Positions 36,129-46,134 of a stretch of DNA of 64,000 nucleotides are shown piece after piece. The position numbers and the translations under genes are program-made. The notes beneath the pieces are model-generated. The model was given only the letters and a program-made list of their open reading frames with translations, did not search any database and was not told the origin of the DNA. Location of the stretch: contig NZ_CP025938.1 in the NCBI RefSeq assembly GCF_002893765.1, positions 434,001-498,000 on the forward strand, given 5' to 3'. The DNA is from Tamlana carrageenivorans. Lineage in GTDB: Bacteria > Bacteroidota > Bacteroidia > Flavobacteriales > Flavobacteriaceae. Positions within the stretch are counted from its first letter, which is position 1. Each line of letters begins with the position of its first letter.

Positions 36129-37679
36129 ATGAAAACTAAATATTTATATAAAACCATCTTCGCTTTGGTACTAACTGTTCTTGTTAACAGCTGTGGGTAC
36201 AACGAAGATTTAGTAGAAGAACTTGAATTCGAAAGAGAGTTCGCGCCTGTAGCCCTAAAAGCGACAGTTAGAAATCAAACCTATGTGGAACTTAATTGGA
36301 CCATAGAAGACGGGATTTCTGATTACCTCGTTGAGTTTAGTGCTGACGACCCAGATTTTAACACCATTTTCTTGTCTCAAGACGTGAAAAGCTCTGAGCT
36401 ACCTGTGTTAATTCGATTAGAAGGTGAAACGGTTTATTCTATTCGAGTAAAAGCACTTAGTTCTAGAGAACTAGACGATTCTAAATATGCTTACGGCGAG
36501 GTAACCACTTTATCGGAGCAAATAATGGCGCCATACCAACCGGGTGATGCACAACCAACTACCGCCACCTTAAGATGGGAAGCAGGCGCTAATGTAACGC
36601 ATTTATCATTCAACGATGGTGCCGTAATTCACGATATCACTGCTGATGAAAAAGCAGCTGGTGTAGCCACGGTTAATGGATTAACTCCAGAAACTGAGTA
36701 TAAAGTTATTTTATTTAATAACACAAAAAACAGAGGTAACGCTACAATTACAACAACTATTGCCATTGGAAATAACACTTTATTATCTCCAACTGATGAT
36801 ATTGTTACGGCTATTAATAATGCCATGCCTGGAGACATTTTACTTTTAAAAGAAGGTGATTACACCGCGCAGTCGGCTGAAGTAGATTTAACAAAATCAA
36901 TCACGATTAGAGGTTTACACCCAGATTTTAAGCCACAGCTTAAACTAGCCTTTTCAGTATTAGCTGGTGCAACCGATGTTAGCTTAATTGATTTAGTATT
37001 AATGGGAGAAGGTAACGGACAAACAATCAACCAAGATGTAGTAAGATATAACGAGGCTGATAACTACAACTCGTTAACTATTACAGGCTGTGTTATTAGT
37101 GATTACAACAAATCATTTATAGCCGGTAGCACGACAGACGCTATCGTCCAATCGGTGGTTGTAGACGATTGTATCGTTACAGATATTTGGACAAACGGTG
37201 GTGATTTCATCGACTTTAGAAACTCTAATGTATTTAATGTTTCAGTGACTAACTCTACCTTTAACAACTGTGCTCCTGGTCGTGATTTCTTCAGAATTGA
37301 CGACGCTGGTTCACAAACGCAAACTGGTCAAAATTGTAATATTATCCTGAAAAACTGCACATTATATGGTTGCTCAGATTCTAGCTCTAAAAGATTGATG
37401 TATGTGAGATTCCAAACGAATACTTTTACATCTCAAAACAACTTGATTACAGAAACATCTTCTGAAGGTTATTCAGACCAGAGTAGAACAGATCCTAATC
37501 CAACATTTGGAAGTAACAACTACCACAATGCTGATGGGTTCTTCAATTCAGGACAAACTGTTTTCGACAGTGCTGGATTTACTGAAAACCCTGGGTTTGT
37601 TGATCCGTTAAATGGCGACTTTACAGTAACTAGCCAGTTAATTATAGACAATAATATTGGTGACCCACGTTGGTTATAA
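36129..37679 (+). CDS. Surface lipoprotein with FN3-like and DUF4957/DUF5123-type beta-helix regions
   Basis: The start chosen is the ATG at 36129 (MKTKYLYKTIFALVLTVLVNSC), which gives a clean lipoprotein signal. A longer frame from 36081 would overlap SusD and has no signal, and an ATG at 36123 is equally possible. Two FN3-like segments follow at about 30-190 (VELNWTIEDGISDYLVEFS; ATLRWEAGANVTHLSF). A right-handed beta-helix-like region (DILLLKEGDYTAQ, LTKSITIRGLHPDF, FRIDDAGSQ) runs to the end, with a terminal GDPRWL. It sits where SusE/SusF-type glycan-binding proteins usually lie and probably binds pectin at the surface. No catalytic residues are recognisable, although some beta-helix proteins of this kind could be lyases. 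Confidence 0.75.
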   Translation: MKTKYLYKTIFALVLTVLVNSCGYNEDLVEELEFEREFAPVALKATVRNQTYVELNWTIEDGISDYLVEFSADDPDFNTIFLSQDVKSSELPVLIRLEGETVYSIRVKALSSRELDDSKYAYGEVTTLSEQIMAPYQPGDAQPTTATLRWEAGANVTHLSFNDGAVIHDITADEKAAGVATVNGLTPETEYKVILFNNTKNRGNATITTTIAIGNNTLLSPTDDIVTAINNAMPGDILLLKEGDYTAQSAEVDLTKSITIRGLHPDFKPQLKLAFSVLAGATDVSLIDLVLMGEGNGQTINQDVVRYNEADNYNSLTITGCVISDYNKSFIAGSTTDAIVQSVVVDDCIVTDIWTNGGDFIDFRNSNVFNVSVTNSTFNNCAPGRDFFRIDDAGSQTQTGQNCNIILKNCTLYGCSDSSSKRLMYVRFQTNTFTSQNNLITETSSEGYSDQSRTDPNPTFGSNNYHNADGFFNSGQTVFDSAGFTENPGFVDPLNGDFTVTSQLIIDNNIGDPRWL

Positions 37680-37702
37680 TCCAAATTTTCATTGATTGTA
37701 TT

Positions 37703-37734
37703 AAAAAAAGGTATGCCATGTGTATACCTTTTTT
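37703..37734 (+). terminator. Terminator after the SusC1/SusD1 operon
   Basis: AAAAAAGGTAT pairs with ATACCTTTTTT, 24 bp after the stop of the third gene. Confidence 0.8.
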
Positions 37735-37899
37735 GTTTCTTAAAACTTGCTTTACAGAACGTCCATTAATATCAAAAACCCAGTACAGGCTTTGTATCCA
37801 TGAGGCCAAATTATATGGCTTTTAAGTTAATTGGTAGCATTTAAATCTTTGAAAACTTAATTCAAAAATCTTATAAGCCCCGAAATCCATATTTTTATA

Positions 37900-40158
37900 A
37901 TGAATAACAACACATCGTTTTTTATGTTCAAAAAAACACTTTTATATCTTATCACCCTACTCCTAGCCTGTTCTATCCATGCTCAAAATTTAGCTTTCCC
38001 AACGGCTGAAGGGTTTGGACAATTTGCCACAGGAGGTAAAGGTGGACTCATATATACCGTAACCAACTTAAATGATAGTGGCGCAGGTAGCCTGCGTAAA
38101 GGCATACTTAAAAAAGGGCCACGAATCATTATTTTTGCTGTATCTGGAACTATTGAATTACAATCCGATTTGGATGTAAATCGTGGCGACCTCAGCATTT
38201 TAGGGCAAACCGCACCTGGTGATGGTATTACCATTAAAGGCTATCCGTTCACCATAAAAGCCGATAATGTGATACTCCGTTATCTAAGATTTAGAATGGG
38301 CGACACCCACAATGTAGAAGGCGATGCCCTAGGTTGTAGAAATACCAACAACGTTATCATAGATCATTGTTCCATTAGTTGGGCTACCGATGAGAATGCC
38401 TCCTTTTACGATAATACAAATTTCACCCTACAATGGTGTATCATTTCCGAAGCCTTAAACCGATCGGTACATCAAAAAGGGGCTCATGGCTATGGTGGTA
38501 TTTGGGGCGGTGTAAAAGCCTCATTCCATCACAACTTAATAGTTAGCAATAACAGTAGAAACCCAAGGTTTAGCGGATCTAAAACCACAGCAAACTCCGA
38601 AAATGAGTTTGTAGATTTCAGAAATAATGTGATTTATAATTGGGGCGAAAACAATATTTATGGCGGCGAAAAAGGGCGATACAACCTCGTAAACAATTAT
38701 TTTAAATCGGGTCCTGCAACAACTTCTTCAAAACTAGACCGTATCGTAGATCCTTCTGAACCTTATGGTCAATTTTATGTGAACGGCAATTATGTACATG
38801 GTTATGATGAAATTTCAAAAAACAATTGGAATGGCGGTGTACAATGTGAAAATCCTTTAGAGGCTAAATTAGAATCTGAAATCTCAATAAACCAAAACAT
38901 AAAAACCGATACCGCCGAAGAGGCTTACAAAAAGGTATTAAAATATGCTGGCGCGAGTTTATTTAGAGATGCACCAGATGCTAGAGTGGTTCACAACACC
39001 AAAGAAGGGAGTGCTGATTATAAAAACGGCATTATAGATTCCCAAGATAATGTTGGTGGATGGCCCATTTTAAAATCCGAAAAAGCTCCATTAGATAGCG
39101 ACAAAGATGGAATGCCGGACGACTGGGAGAAAAAACACAAACTCAACCCCAATGAAAATGATGCCCATTTAAACAACTTGGATAAAAAGTATAGCAATAT
39201 TGAAGTTTACACCAACAACTTAGTGGTGTATACGCACCAAAAAACAATCATAAACGGTGTGGCCTACGATTTTGTTGTGGGCAAAACTGGGGTTTCCGAT
39301 TTTAAAACCGTTCAAGAGGCTATTAATGCCGTTCCCGATTTTAGAAAAAAAGAAACAAAAATCTATATTAAAAAAGGGGTATATAAAGAAAAACTCGTGC
39401 TTCCAGCCTCTAAAACACAAGTCACTTTTATAGGTGAAAGTAAAACCGAAACCCTTTTAACTTACGACGATTTTGCTCAAAAACATAACATATTTGGTGA
39501 GGAAGTTGGAACCACTGGTTCCACATCCTTTTATGTATTTGGCAATAATTTTACCGCAAAAAACATCACGTTCGAAAATAGTGCAGGCCCCGTAGGTCAG
39601 GCCGTAGCGGTGCGTGTGGATGGTGATAAAGTGATTTTTGAAAATTGCAGATTTCTTGGAAACCAAGACACCCTATACTTACATGGTGAAAATAGCCGCC
39701 AATACTATAAAGATTGTTACATTGAAGGCACTGTCGATTTTATATTCGGTTGGTCTACGGGATATTTTGAAAACTGTGAAATCTATTGTAAAAACAAAGG
39801 GTACATAACAGCCGCTTCAACCAACAAATCATCTGCTTATGGTTTTGTGTTCAAAAATTGTAAGATTACAGGAAACGCAGAAGAAAACAGTTTCTACCTT
39901 GGCCGTCCGTGGCGAGATTATGCCCAAACTGTGTGGATAGATTGTGTTATGGACAAGCATATCAAACCCGAAGGATGGCATAATTGGAACAAACCACATG
40001 CCGAAAAAACCACCTTTTATGGCGAGTATAATACATCCGGACCTGGCGCTTCGAATAACCGAGTTCCTTGGGCCAAAAAACTGACTAAAAAAAACGTTAA
40101 AAAATTCAACAGGGAAAATGTTCTAAAAGACATAGATAATTGGAATACAAATATTTAA
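37900..40158 (+). CDS. PL1 pectate lyase - CE8 pectin methylesterase fusion
   Basis: A 752-residue protein. The ATG at 37924 (MFKKTLLYL) is an alternative start that gives a more usual signal peptide, ending near IHAQ. The PL1 domain covers about 30-395: AEGFGQFATGGKGGLIYTVTN, ISILGQTAPGDGITIKGYP-type turns, HHNLIVSNNSRNPRFSGSK. A calcium-type loop (DSDKDGMPDDWEKKHKLNP) links to CE8 at about 453-745 (GKTGVSDFKTVQEAI, GQAVAV, QDTLY at about 588, DFIFG, YLGRPW at about 667, HIKPEGWHNW). It differs in lyase family from the PL10-CE8 fusion but has the same logic. No operator is visible upstream. Confidence 0.92.
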   Translation: MNNNTSFFMFKKTLLYLITLLLACSIHAQNLAFPTAEGFGQFATGGKGGLIYTVTNLNDSGAGSLRKGILKKGPRIIIFAVSGTIELQSDLDVNRGDLSILGQTAPGDGITIKGYPFTIKADNVILRYLRFRMGDTHNVEGDALGCRNTNNVIIDHCSISWATDENASFYDNTNFTLQWCIISEALNRSVHQKGAHGYGGIWGGVKASFHHNLIVSNNSRNPRFSGSKTTANSENEFVDFRNNVIYNWGENNIYGGEKGRYNLVNNYFKSGPATTSSKLDRIVDPSEPYGQFYVNGNYVHGYDEISKNNWNGGVQCENPLEAKLESEISINQNIKTDTAEEAYKKVLKYAGASLFRDAPDARVVHNTKEGSADYKNGIIDSQDNVGGWPILKSEKAPLDSDKDGMPDDWEKKHKLNPNENDAHLNNLDKKYSNIEVYTNNLVVYTHQKTIINGVAYDFVVGKTGVSDFKTVQEAINAVPDFRKKETKIYIKKGVYKEKLVLPASKTQVTFIGESKTETLLTYDDFAQKHNIFGEEVGTTGSTSFYVFGNNFTAKNITFENSAGPVGQAVAVRVDGDKVIFENCRFLGNQDTLYLHGENSRQYYKDCYIEGTVDFIFGWSTGYFENCEIYCKNKGYITAASTNKSSAYGFVFKNCKITGNAEENSFYLGRPWRDYAQTVWIDCVMDKHIKPEGWHNWNKPHAEKTTFYGEYNTSGPGASNNRVPWAKKLTKKNVKKFNRENVLKDIDNWNTNI

Positions 40159-40236
40159 AACACTATACCCCTTTTTACCATCAAATTATTAACGTAATAT
40201 TATACACTAAAATTATGCTAACAGTTCCAACTTTAG

Positions 40237-40258
40237 TATTTTTATACAATCGATTACA
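40237..40258 (+). promoter_or_regulatory. Promoter and LacI-type operator, GH28 gene
   Basis: The -7-like box TATTTTTA (40237-40244) is directly followed by TACAATCGATTACA (40245-40258), 17 bp upstream of the start. Confidence 0.65.
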
Positions 40259-40274
40259 ATTAAACTTATTCTAA

Positions 40275-41711
40275 ATGAAAACACAAAAAAAAACAGTTCT
40301 GTTGGCCATAGTTTGTATGGCATTTTTTTCTTTCACCATGCAATCTTGTAAAGAAAAATCGAAGCAACCAGAAGTGGTAGCAAAAGCAGATTCTTTTATT
40401 GAGGCCGATAACATTATTAAGTCCATAAAAGTTCTAGAATTTCCGGATAACACTTTCAACATTACCGATTATGGCGCTGTAGCCGATGGAAAAACTTTGA
40501 ATACAGAAGCTATAGCTAAAGCTATCGATGCTTGTCATGAAGCAGGCGGTGGTAAAGTGATTATTCCTGCCGGTGATTTTTTAACGGGACCAATTGTTTT
40601 AAAAAGTCATGTCAACCTGCATTTAGAAGAAGGTGCTCAGGTCCTTTTTTCAACCAACCACAAAGACTATCTACCCATTGTTCACACCTCTTATGAAGGC
40701 GTGGAATTGATGAATTATTCACCGCTTATTCGTGCATACAAGCAAAACAACATTGCCGTAACAGGTAAAGGGGTTTTAAACGGACAAGGAAGTAACGAAA
40801 ACTGGTGGCCATGGTGCGGTAAAGATAAATATGGTTATGTTGAAGGTGCTGTAAAACAGCACGACTCGATTAACTTACCACGTTTACGCCAAATGAATGA
40901 AGCTCAAATTCCTGTAGCCGATAGAACTTTTGGAGACGGCTACCAACTGCGTCCCACCTTTTTCGAACCTATGGATTGCGAAAATGTATTACTAGAAGGC
41001 GTTACCATTACTAATGCGCCTTTCTGGGTAATTCACCCTTTACGTTGCAATTATGTTAGAATTGATGGCGTAACGGTATCGAGCCACGGTCCAAACAACG
41101 ATGGTTGCGACCCTGAATACAGCAAAAACGTACATATTGCCAACTGTACTTTTGATACTGGTGATGACTGTATCGCCATTAAAGCTGGTAGAAATGAAGA
41201 TGGTCGTGCCGTTAATATTGCCAGCGAAAATATTGTTGTAGAAAACTGCTACATGAAGGATGGTCATGGTGGCGTGGTGCTGGGTTCTGAAATTTCTGCT
41301 GGAGTAAGAAATGTGTTTGTTAGAAACTGTAAAATGGATAGTCCAAACCTAGACCGTGCCATTCGTATTAAAACCAATACGCTTAGAGGTGGTTTCGTAG
41401 AAAATTTATTTGTAAAAGATGTTCAAGTGGGGCAAGTTAAAGAAGCTGCTTTACGCATCAACTTACACTACGGTATATACGCCAACCAGGAGGGCAACCA
41501 TATTCCATCGATCAAAAATGTGCATTTAGAAAACATGACGGTAGAAAACAGTGGGAAATACGGAATTTTAATTAATGGTCGTGAAGAAGCTAAAATAGAA
41601 AATGTCACCTTTACAAACGTACACATTAAAGGAGCCAAAACCCCAATGAAAGTTGAACATTCCGAACCTATCGTGTTTGAAAACACCACGATAAACGGCA
41701 AATCATACTAA
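40275..41711 (+). CDS. GH28 polygalacturonase, lipoprotein
   Basis: A 478-residue protein. Signal II with MQSC (Cys at about 26). The GH28 beta-helix opens with FNITDYGAVADGKTLNTEAIAKAIDACHEAGGGKVIIPAG. Active-site blocks are complete: NNDGCDPEY (about 273), DTGDDCIAIKAG (about 294), GHGGVVLGSE (about 329) and RIKT (about 364). It hydrolyses galacturonosyl linkages, probably exo-acting on oligomers in the periplasm or at the cell surface. Activity on rhamnogalacturonan is an alternative within the family. Confidence 0.93.
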   Translation: MKTQKKTVLLAIVCMAFFSFTMQSCKEKSKQPEVVAKADSFIEADNIIKSIKVLEFPDNTFNITDYGAVADGKTLNTEAIAKAIDACHEAGGGKVIIPAGDFLTGPIVLKSHVNLHLEEGAQVLFSTNHKDYLPIVHTSYEGVELMNYSPLIRAYKQNNIAVTGKGVLNGQGSNENWWPWCGKDKYGYVEGAVKQHDSINLPRLRQMNEAQIPVADRTFGDGYQLRPTFFEPMDCENVLLEGVTITNAPFWVIHPLRCNYVRIDGVTVSSHGPNNDGCDPEYSKNVHIANCTFDTGDDCIAIKAGRNEDGRAVNIASENIVVENCYMKDGHGGVVLGSEISAGVRNVFVRNCKMDSPNLDRAIRIKTNTLRGGFVENLFVKDVQVGQVKEAALRINLHYGIYANQEGNHIPSIKNVHLENMTVENSGKYGILINGREEAKIENVTFTNVHIKGAKTPMKVEHSEPIVFENTTINGKSY

Positions 41712-42012
41712 ACTTACAACACTCAAATGATTTTTAAATAAGCCCTAAATAGTTTGAATTAAAGTTGTTTTCTTTTACATCAAACGATTCCAGTTATTTA
41801 GAGCTTATTTATTTTATCTGAAGGTCTAAATTGGGTTATAACGTTATTTTTCGTGTCATGCTAAACTCGTTTCAGCATGACATAATACTTGCAAACATCG
41901 ATACGCGATTGTGTTTGAGCACCTGAAACAAGTTCAGGTTGACGTTATGGCTTACGATTGACTTTAGACATTCAATTTATTTTATTAAGAAAAACCATTT
42001 CAAAAATAAAAC
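41712..42012. other. Intergenic gap with dispersed hairpin element
   Basis: A 301-bp gap. It contains GTCATGCTAAACTCG/TTTCAGCATGAC (about 41857-41882) and the block 41916-41945, which is the inverted relative of 23830-23859 (25 of 30 positions equal). No gene seen. Confidence 0.55.
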
Positions 42013-43032
42013 ATGAAAAAATTAGCCATACTATCTATTGCCTTTTTAAGCTTATACGCTTGCAAAGACAACCAAACTAAAACAGAAACCTCAACAGCCG
42101 TTGAAGTTGTAAAAGAAAATAATAAAGCTCCTAAAACCTATGCAGAAATTTCTATCGCTCAAGGCGGAAAATGGGTTGATGGCCCTAGAAGCCACCAAGA
42201 ATACAGTGGTAGTACTTCGTTTAAAAATGTAGATGAACTTCAAGTTCCTGAAGAACATACCGATCACACATGGTACATTCGTTATGAAGGTCCTGGTTGG
42301 GAAAACAGTCAGGTTGGCTACCGCTTGTACCTAGATTGGAGAAATGCTATCGACATTTTTGGTAAAAAGGTTGACACTATGGTGCTTCCTGAAGTTGGAC
42401 AAGATGGATTCGATTCTTACCACGAAGCATCAGCTTGGGGACAAGATATTTTAAAAGCTGGAAAATCAATGGGTATTGGTGGTTACGGTCGTATTGTAGC
42501 CGATACCATAGTACATTTCCAAAACGTGAAAGATACCCATGCAGCTATTTCAAATACCGATAGCGAATCAGCTATTACGATTTCTTATAAAGACTGGAAA
42601 ACGGGTGATGACAGCATCGATTTAAAATCGGTATTAAGTATTTATCCTGAAGATCGTTTCACAAAGGCTGAATTAACGCCATCAAAAGAAATTGAAGGAT
42701 TATGTACGGGTATCGTAATTGCAAAAGGTATTCCTGTAACTAAAAAGGTAGGCAAAAAATGGGCTTATATTGCTACTTACGGAGTTCAAACCTTAGCTAG
42801 TCCTCCAGATAATTTAGGTATGGCACTTTTCTATAAACTTGAAGAAGTAGCCGAGCAAAAAGAAGGCCAACATGATCATCTTGTGATATTCAAACCAACC
42901 ACTAAAACTGTGACTTACTACTTTTTAGGAGCTTGGGAACAAGAACCTAACGGGATTAAAACTGAAGAGGCTTTTATCGCCGACCTCAACAACAAATTAG
43001 CAACTTTAGATCAAACCGACGCTATAAACTAA
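42013..43032 (+). CDS. DUF4861 family lipoprotein
   Basis: A 339-residue protein. Signal II with LYAC (Cys at about 17). The rest resembles DUF4861: GGKWVDGPRSHQEYSGSTSFKN, TWYIRYEGPGWENSQVGYRLYLDWRNAIDIFGKK, GYGRIVAD, and a C-terminal FKPTTKTVTYYFLGAWEQEPNGI. The family has no activity I can state with confidence, but it occurs often in pectin loci beside GH105 and GH28. It lies 103 bp before GH105 in the same orientation. A role in processing or binding substituted unsaturated oligouronides is inferred from context. Confidence 0.8.
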   Translation: MKKLAILSIAFLSLYACKDNQTKTETSTAVEVVKENNKAPKTYAEISIAQGGKWVDGPRSHQEYSGSTSFKNVDELQVPEEHTDHTWYIRYEGPGWENSQVGYRLYLDWRNAIDIFGKKVDTMVLPEVGQDGFDSYHEASAWGQDILKAGKSMGIGGYGRIVADTIVHFQNVKDTHAAISNTDSESAITISYKDWKTGDDSIDLKSVLSIYPEDRFTKAELTPSKEIEGLCTGIVIAKGIPVTKKVGKKWAYIATYGVQTLASPPDNLGMALFYKLEEVAEQKEGQHDHLVIFKPTTKTVTYYFLGAWEQEPNGIKTEEAFIADLNNKLATLDQTDAIN

Positions 43033-43135
43033 ATAAACTTATGAAAGCCCAAAATGGGCATTTGGAAAACAAAGGGCATTACCCATCGAAATAACTAAAT
43101 AACCGAACCAAAGGTTCTTGACAAAATTTAAACAA

Positions 43136-44380
43136 ATGAAAACTACAACCTATATCGCATTATTTGCACTAGCCTTAGGCTTAACCACCACATCGTGTAA
43201 AGATGCCAAATCGGAAACCGAAACTAAAGCAGAAACCGCTGCTGTTGAAAAGGTGGTACCTGAAACTTTAAAATGGTCGGAACGCATGATGCTTTCTGAA
43301 ATTGAACGCTTTCCAAAAGCCTCGCTTTTGGATTTTAGAGATAAGCCAAAATGGAGCTATACCAACGGCTTAGTTTTAGACGCCGCAGCACGTGTTTACG
43401 AACAAACTAAAAACGAAAAAATTTATCAATATATTTACGATTATGCCGATGAAATGATTGATAGCACAGGTACCATTCTAACTTATAAGCTATCCAATCA
43501 AAATCTAGATATGATAAAATCTGGCGATGTTTTACTGTATTTATACCCTAAAACTAAGGAGCAACGTTTCCTTACGGCTATGGAAACTTTAAACAGCCAA
43601 ATGGAGTCGCAACCTACAACTTCTGAAGGTGGTTACTGGCATAAAAAAATATACCCGTATCAAATGTGGTTAGATGGTTTATATATGGCAGAACCTTTCC
43701 ATTTGCGCTATGCTAAAACTTACATTGAAGATGAGGCTAAGAAAAAACACATTTATGATGATGTAGTACTTCAATTTGATCTGATCCAAAAACACAGTCA
43801 GGATAAAGAAACGGGGTTACTTTACCATGGTTGGGATGAAAGTAAAGAACAACGTTGGGCGAATAAAGACACTGGAAATTCACAACACTTCTGGTCTAGA
43901 GGTATGGGATGGTACGGTATGGCGATGGTTGATGTGTTAGATGATTTACCTAGCGATCACCCAGGAAGAGCCCGCATCATAAAATACTTAAACGAATACG
44001 CAGAAGCCATTGCTAAAGTTCAGGATGAATCTGGATTATGGTGGCAAGTTCTCGACCAAGGCGCTCGTGAAGGAAACTATCTAGAAGCTACAGGAACTGC
44101 TATGTTCACTTACACATTTGCTAAAGGTGCTAATAAAGGCTACTTACCTGCAAAGTATTTAACCATTGCAGAAAAAGCCTATGACGTACTTATTGATAAA
44201 TTAGTAACTGTAGAAAAAAACGGCGTAATAAACCTAAACAAATGTTGTGGTGTAGCTGGTTTAGGCGGAGACCCTTACCGTGACGGCTCGTACGAATACT
44301 ACATAGGAGAAATAATTCGTTCTAACGACCCTAAAGGTACAGGGCCTTTCATTATGGCTAGTTTAGAATTAAATAAATAA
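43136..44380 (+). CDS. GH105 unsaturated glucuronyl/rhamnogalacturonyl hydrolase, lipoprotein
   Basis: The start chosen is 43136 (MKTTTYIALFALALGLTTTSC), which gives a proper lipoprotein signal; an in-frame ATG at 43118 adds six unlikely residues. About 414 residues. An (alpha/alpha)6 barrel with GH105 motifs: YQMWLDGLYMAEPF (catalytic Asp at about 178), HGWDESKEQRWANKDTGNSQHFWSRGMGWYGMAMVDVLDDLP, and GAREGNYLEATGTAMFTYTF. It removes the unsaturated uronate left by lyases, feeding KduI. It is 12 bp ahead of the GH43 gene. Confidence 0.93.
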   Translation: MKTTTYIALFALALGLTTTSCKDAKSETETKAETAAVEKVVPETLKWSERMMLSEIERFPKASLLDFRDKPKWSYTNGLVLDAAARVYEQTKNEKIYQYIYDYADEMIDSTGTILTYKLSNQNLDMIKSGDVLLYLYPKTKEQRFLTAMETLNSQMESQPTTSEGGYWHKKIYPYQMWLDGLYMAEPFHLRYAKTYIEDEAKKKHIYDDVVLQFDLIQKHSQDKETGLLYHGWDESKEQRWANKDTGNSQHFWSRGMGWYGMAMVDVLDDLPSDHPGRARIIKYLNEYAEAIAKVQDESGLWWQVLDQGAREGNYLEATGTAMFTYTFAKGANKGYLPAKYLTIAEKAYDVLIDKLVTVEKNGVINLNKCCGVAGLGGDPYRDGSYEYYIGEIIRSNDPKGTGPFIMASLELNK

Positions 44381-44392
44381 GATAGCATTTCA

Positions 44393-46021
44393 ATGAAGTT
44401 ATATCCTTTAATTTTCTGTTGCTTATTTAGTACACTTCTCATAGCCCAAACCGAGAAACCTTATGTTTCGGAAGTTTGGGTTGCCGATAACGGCAACGGC
44501 ACCTATAACAACCCGATATTATATTCCGATTATTCCGATCCTGATGTTGTGCGTGTTGGCGATGATTATTATATGACAGCTTCAAGTTTTAATGCTGCTC
44601 CTGCCCTACCAATCTTACATTCAAAAGATATGGTAAACTGGCAACTTATTAATCATGCTTTACCAGAGCAGGTTCCTGCTGAAACTTTTAAAATTCCACA
44701 ACATGGTAATGGGGTTTGGGCACCTTGCATTCGTTATCATAATAACGAAATTTACATCTATTGGGGCGATCCCGATTTTGGGATTTATATGGTTAAAACC
44801 AAAGACCCTTACGGCAAGTCGGACGACCCCGTTCTTGTGATGCCTGGTAAAGGACTTATAGACCCTTCTCCCTTATGGGACGATAATGGCGATGCATATT
44901 TGGTACATGCTTACGCAGGAAGTCGTGCCGGGGTAAAAAGCTTACTTAGTGTTAATAAAATGAACCCCGAAGGCACCAAAGTGTTAGATAAAGGCACCCA
45001 TGTTTTTGATGGTCATGACCATCACGAAACCGTTGAAGGGTCTAAATTTTACAAACGAAACGGCTATTATTACATTTTTGCTCCTGCTGGAGGTGTTCCA
45101 ACGGGTTGGCAACTCATTTTACGTTCTAAAAATATTTACGGCCCTTATGAAGAGAAGATCGTTTTAGAACAAGGTAGTACCAAAATTAATGGGCCGCATC
45201 AAGGGGCTTGGGTAGAAACACCTGAGGGGGAATCCTGGTTTTACCATTTCCAAGACGTTAATGCCTACGGACGTATCGTGCATTTACAACCCATGACTTG
45301 GGAAAACGATTGGCCAGTTATGGGAAAAGATTACGATGGCAATGGTATTGGTGAACCCGTAAAAACACATAAAAAACCTAACGTAGGGCAAAGCTATCCG
45401 ATTGAAACACCTTACGAAACCGATAATTTTGACGGTCAAAATATAGGCTTACAATGGCAATGGAACGCCAATAACGATGTGGTTTGGCATGCGAAGTTAC
45501 CAGGAAATGACTATTTGAGATTGTTTTCCATAAAACCCACCGAACCTTTAAGCAATTTATGGCTCATGCCTAATCTATTGCTTCAAAAGTTTCCGGCTCC
45601 CCAATTTACGGCAACAACGAAAATCACTTTAATCCCTGAAGAAGCAAAACTAGGTAAATCGGCTGGATTAATTATCATGGGTATGGATTATGCGTCGCTG
45701 AGTATTAACAACGATCATGGCGATTTTTTCATCAAACAAGTCGTATGTAAAGATGCTATTAATGGTGCTTCAGAAGTGGTTGTAGAAGAAAAAAAGCTTA
45801 AATCGAATATGGCTTATTTTAAAGTAGCCATTACTGGACCAAACGCCATGTGTCAATTCAGTTATTCTGAAAACGGAAAAAAATTCAAAAAAATAGGCAA
45901 ACCATTTAAAGCTAAAGAAGGCAAATGGATTGGTGCTAAAGTGGGTTTATTTTCAGTTAGTACTATGGAAGCTAAACGTGGCGGTTATGCCGATATTGAT
46001 TATTTTAAGGTTGAAAAATAA
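44393..46021 (+). CDS. GH43 family glycosidase with C-terminal beta-sandwich
   Basis: A 542-residue protein with signal peptide (end near LIAQ, about 19). The five-bladed propeller has the GH43 acids: YSDPDVVRVGDDYYM (base Asp at about 53), LIDPSPLWDDNGDAYLVHAY (Asp at about 156), and HHETVEGSKFYKRNGYYYIFA (acid Glu at about 214). A beta-sandwich at about 345-540 (DNFDGQNIGLQWQWNANN) is the usual GH43 accessory domain. Likely beta-xylosidase, alpha-arabinofuranosidase or exo-galactanase acting on pectin side chains; the exact specificity cannot be read here. Confidence 0.88.
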   Translation: MKLYPLIFCCLFSTLLIAQTEKPYVSEVWVADNGNGTYNNPILYSDYSDPDVVRVGDDYYMTASSFNAAPALPILHSKDMVNWQLINHALPEQVPAETFKIPQHGNGVWAPCIRYHNNEIYIYWGDPDFGIYMVKTKDPYGKSDDPVLVMPGKGLIDPSPLWDDNGDAYLVHAYAGSRAGVKSLLSVNKMNPEGTKVLDKGTHVFDGHDHHETVEGSKFYKRNGYYYIFAPAGGVPTGWQLILRSKNIYGPYEEKIVLEQGSTKINGPHQGAWVETPEGESWFYHFQDVNAYGRIVHLQPMTWENDWPVMGKDYDGNGIGEPVKTHKKPNVGQSYPIETPYETDNFDGQNIGLQWQWNANNDVVWHAKLPGNDYLRLFSIKPTEPLSNLWLMPNLLLQKFPAPQFTATTKITLIPEEAKLGKSAGLIIMGMDYASLSINNDHGDFFIKQVVCKDAINGASEVVVEEKKLKSNMAYFKVAITGPNAMCQFSYSENGKKFKKIGKPFKAKEGKWIGAKVGLFSVSTMEAKRGGYADIDYFKVEK

Positions 46022-46075
46022 ATAAACTTATAAAATATAAGCCCTAGGACTTAAAACGGGTAGAATCTGAAATCT

Positions 46076-46134
46076 AAACTTGTCAAAAGTTATATAAGCT
46101 CAAGCTTTATTAATATTTTTGACAAGTTTTTTTT
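46076..46134 (+). terminator. Terminator after the GH43 gene
   Basis: AAACTTGTCAAAA pairs with TTTTTGACAAGTTT, followed by a long T-run. The loop contains a second short inverted repeat, AAGCT-CAAGCTT. Confidence 0.75.
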
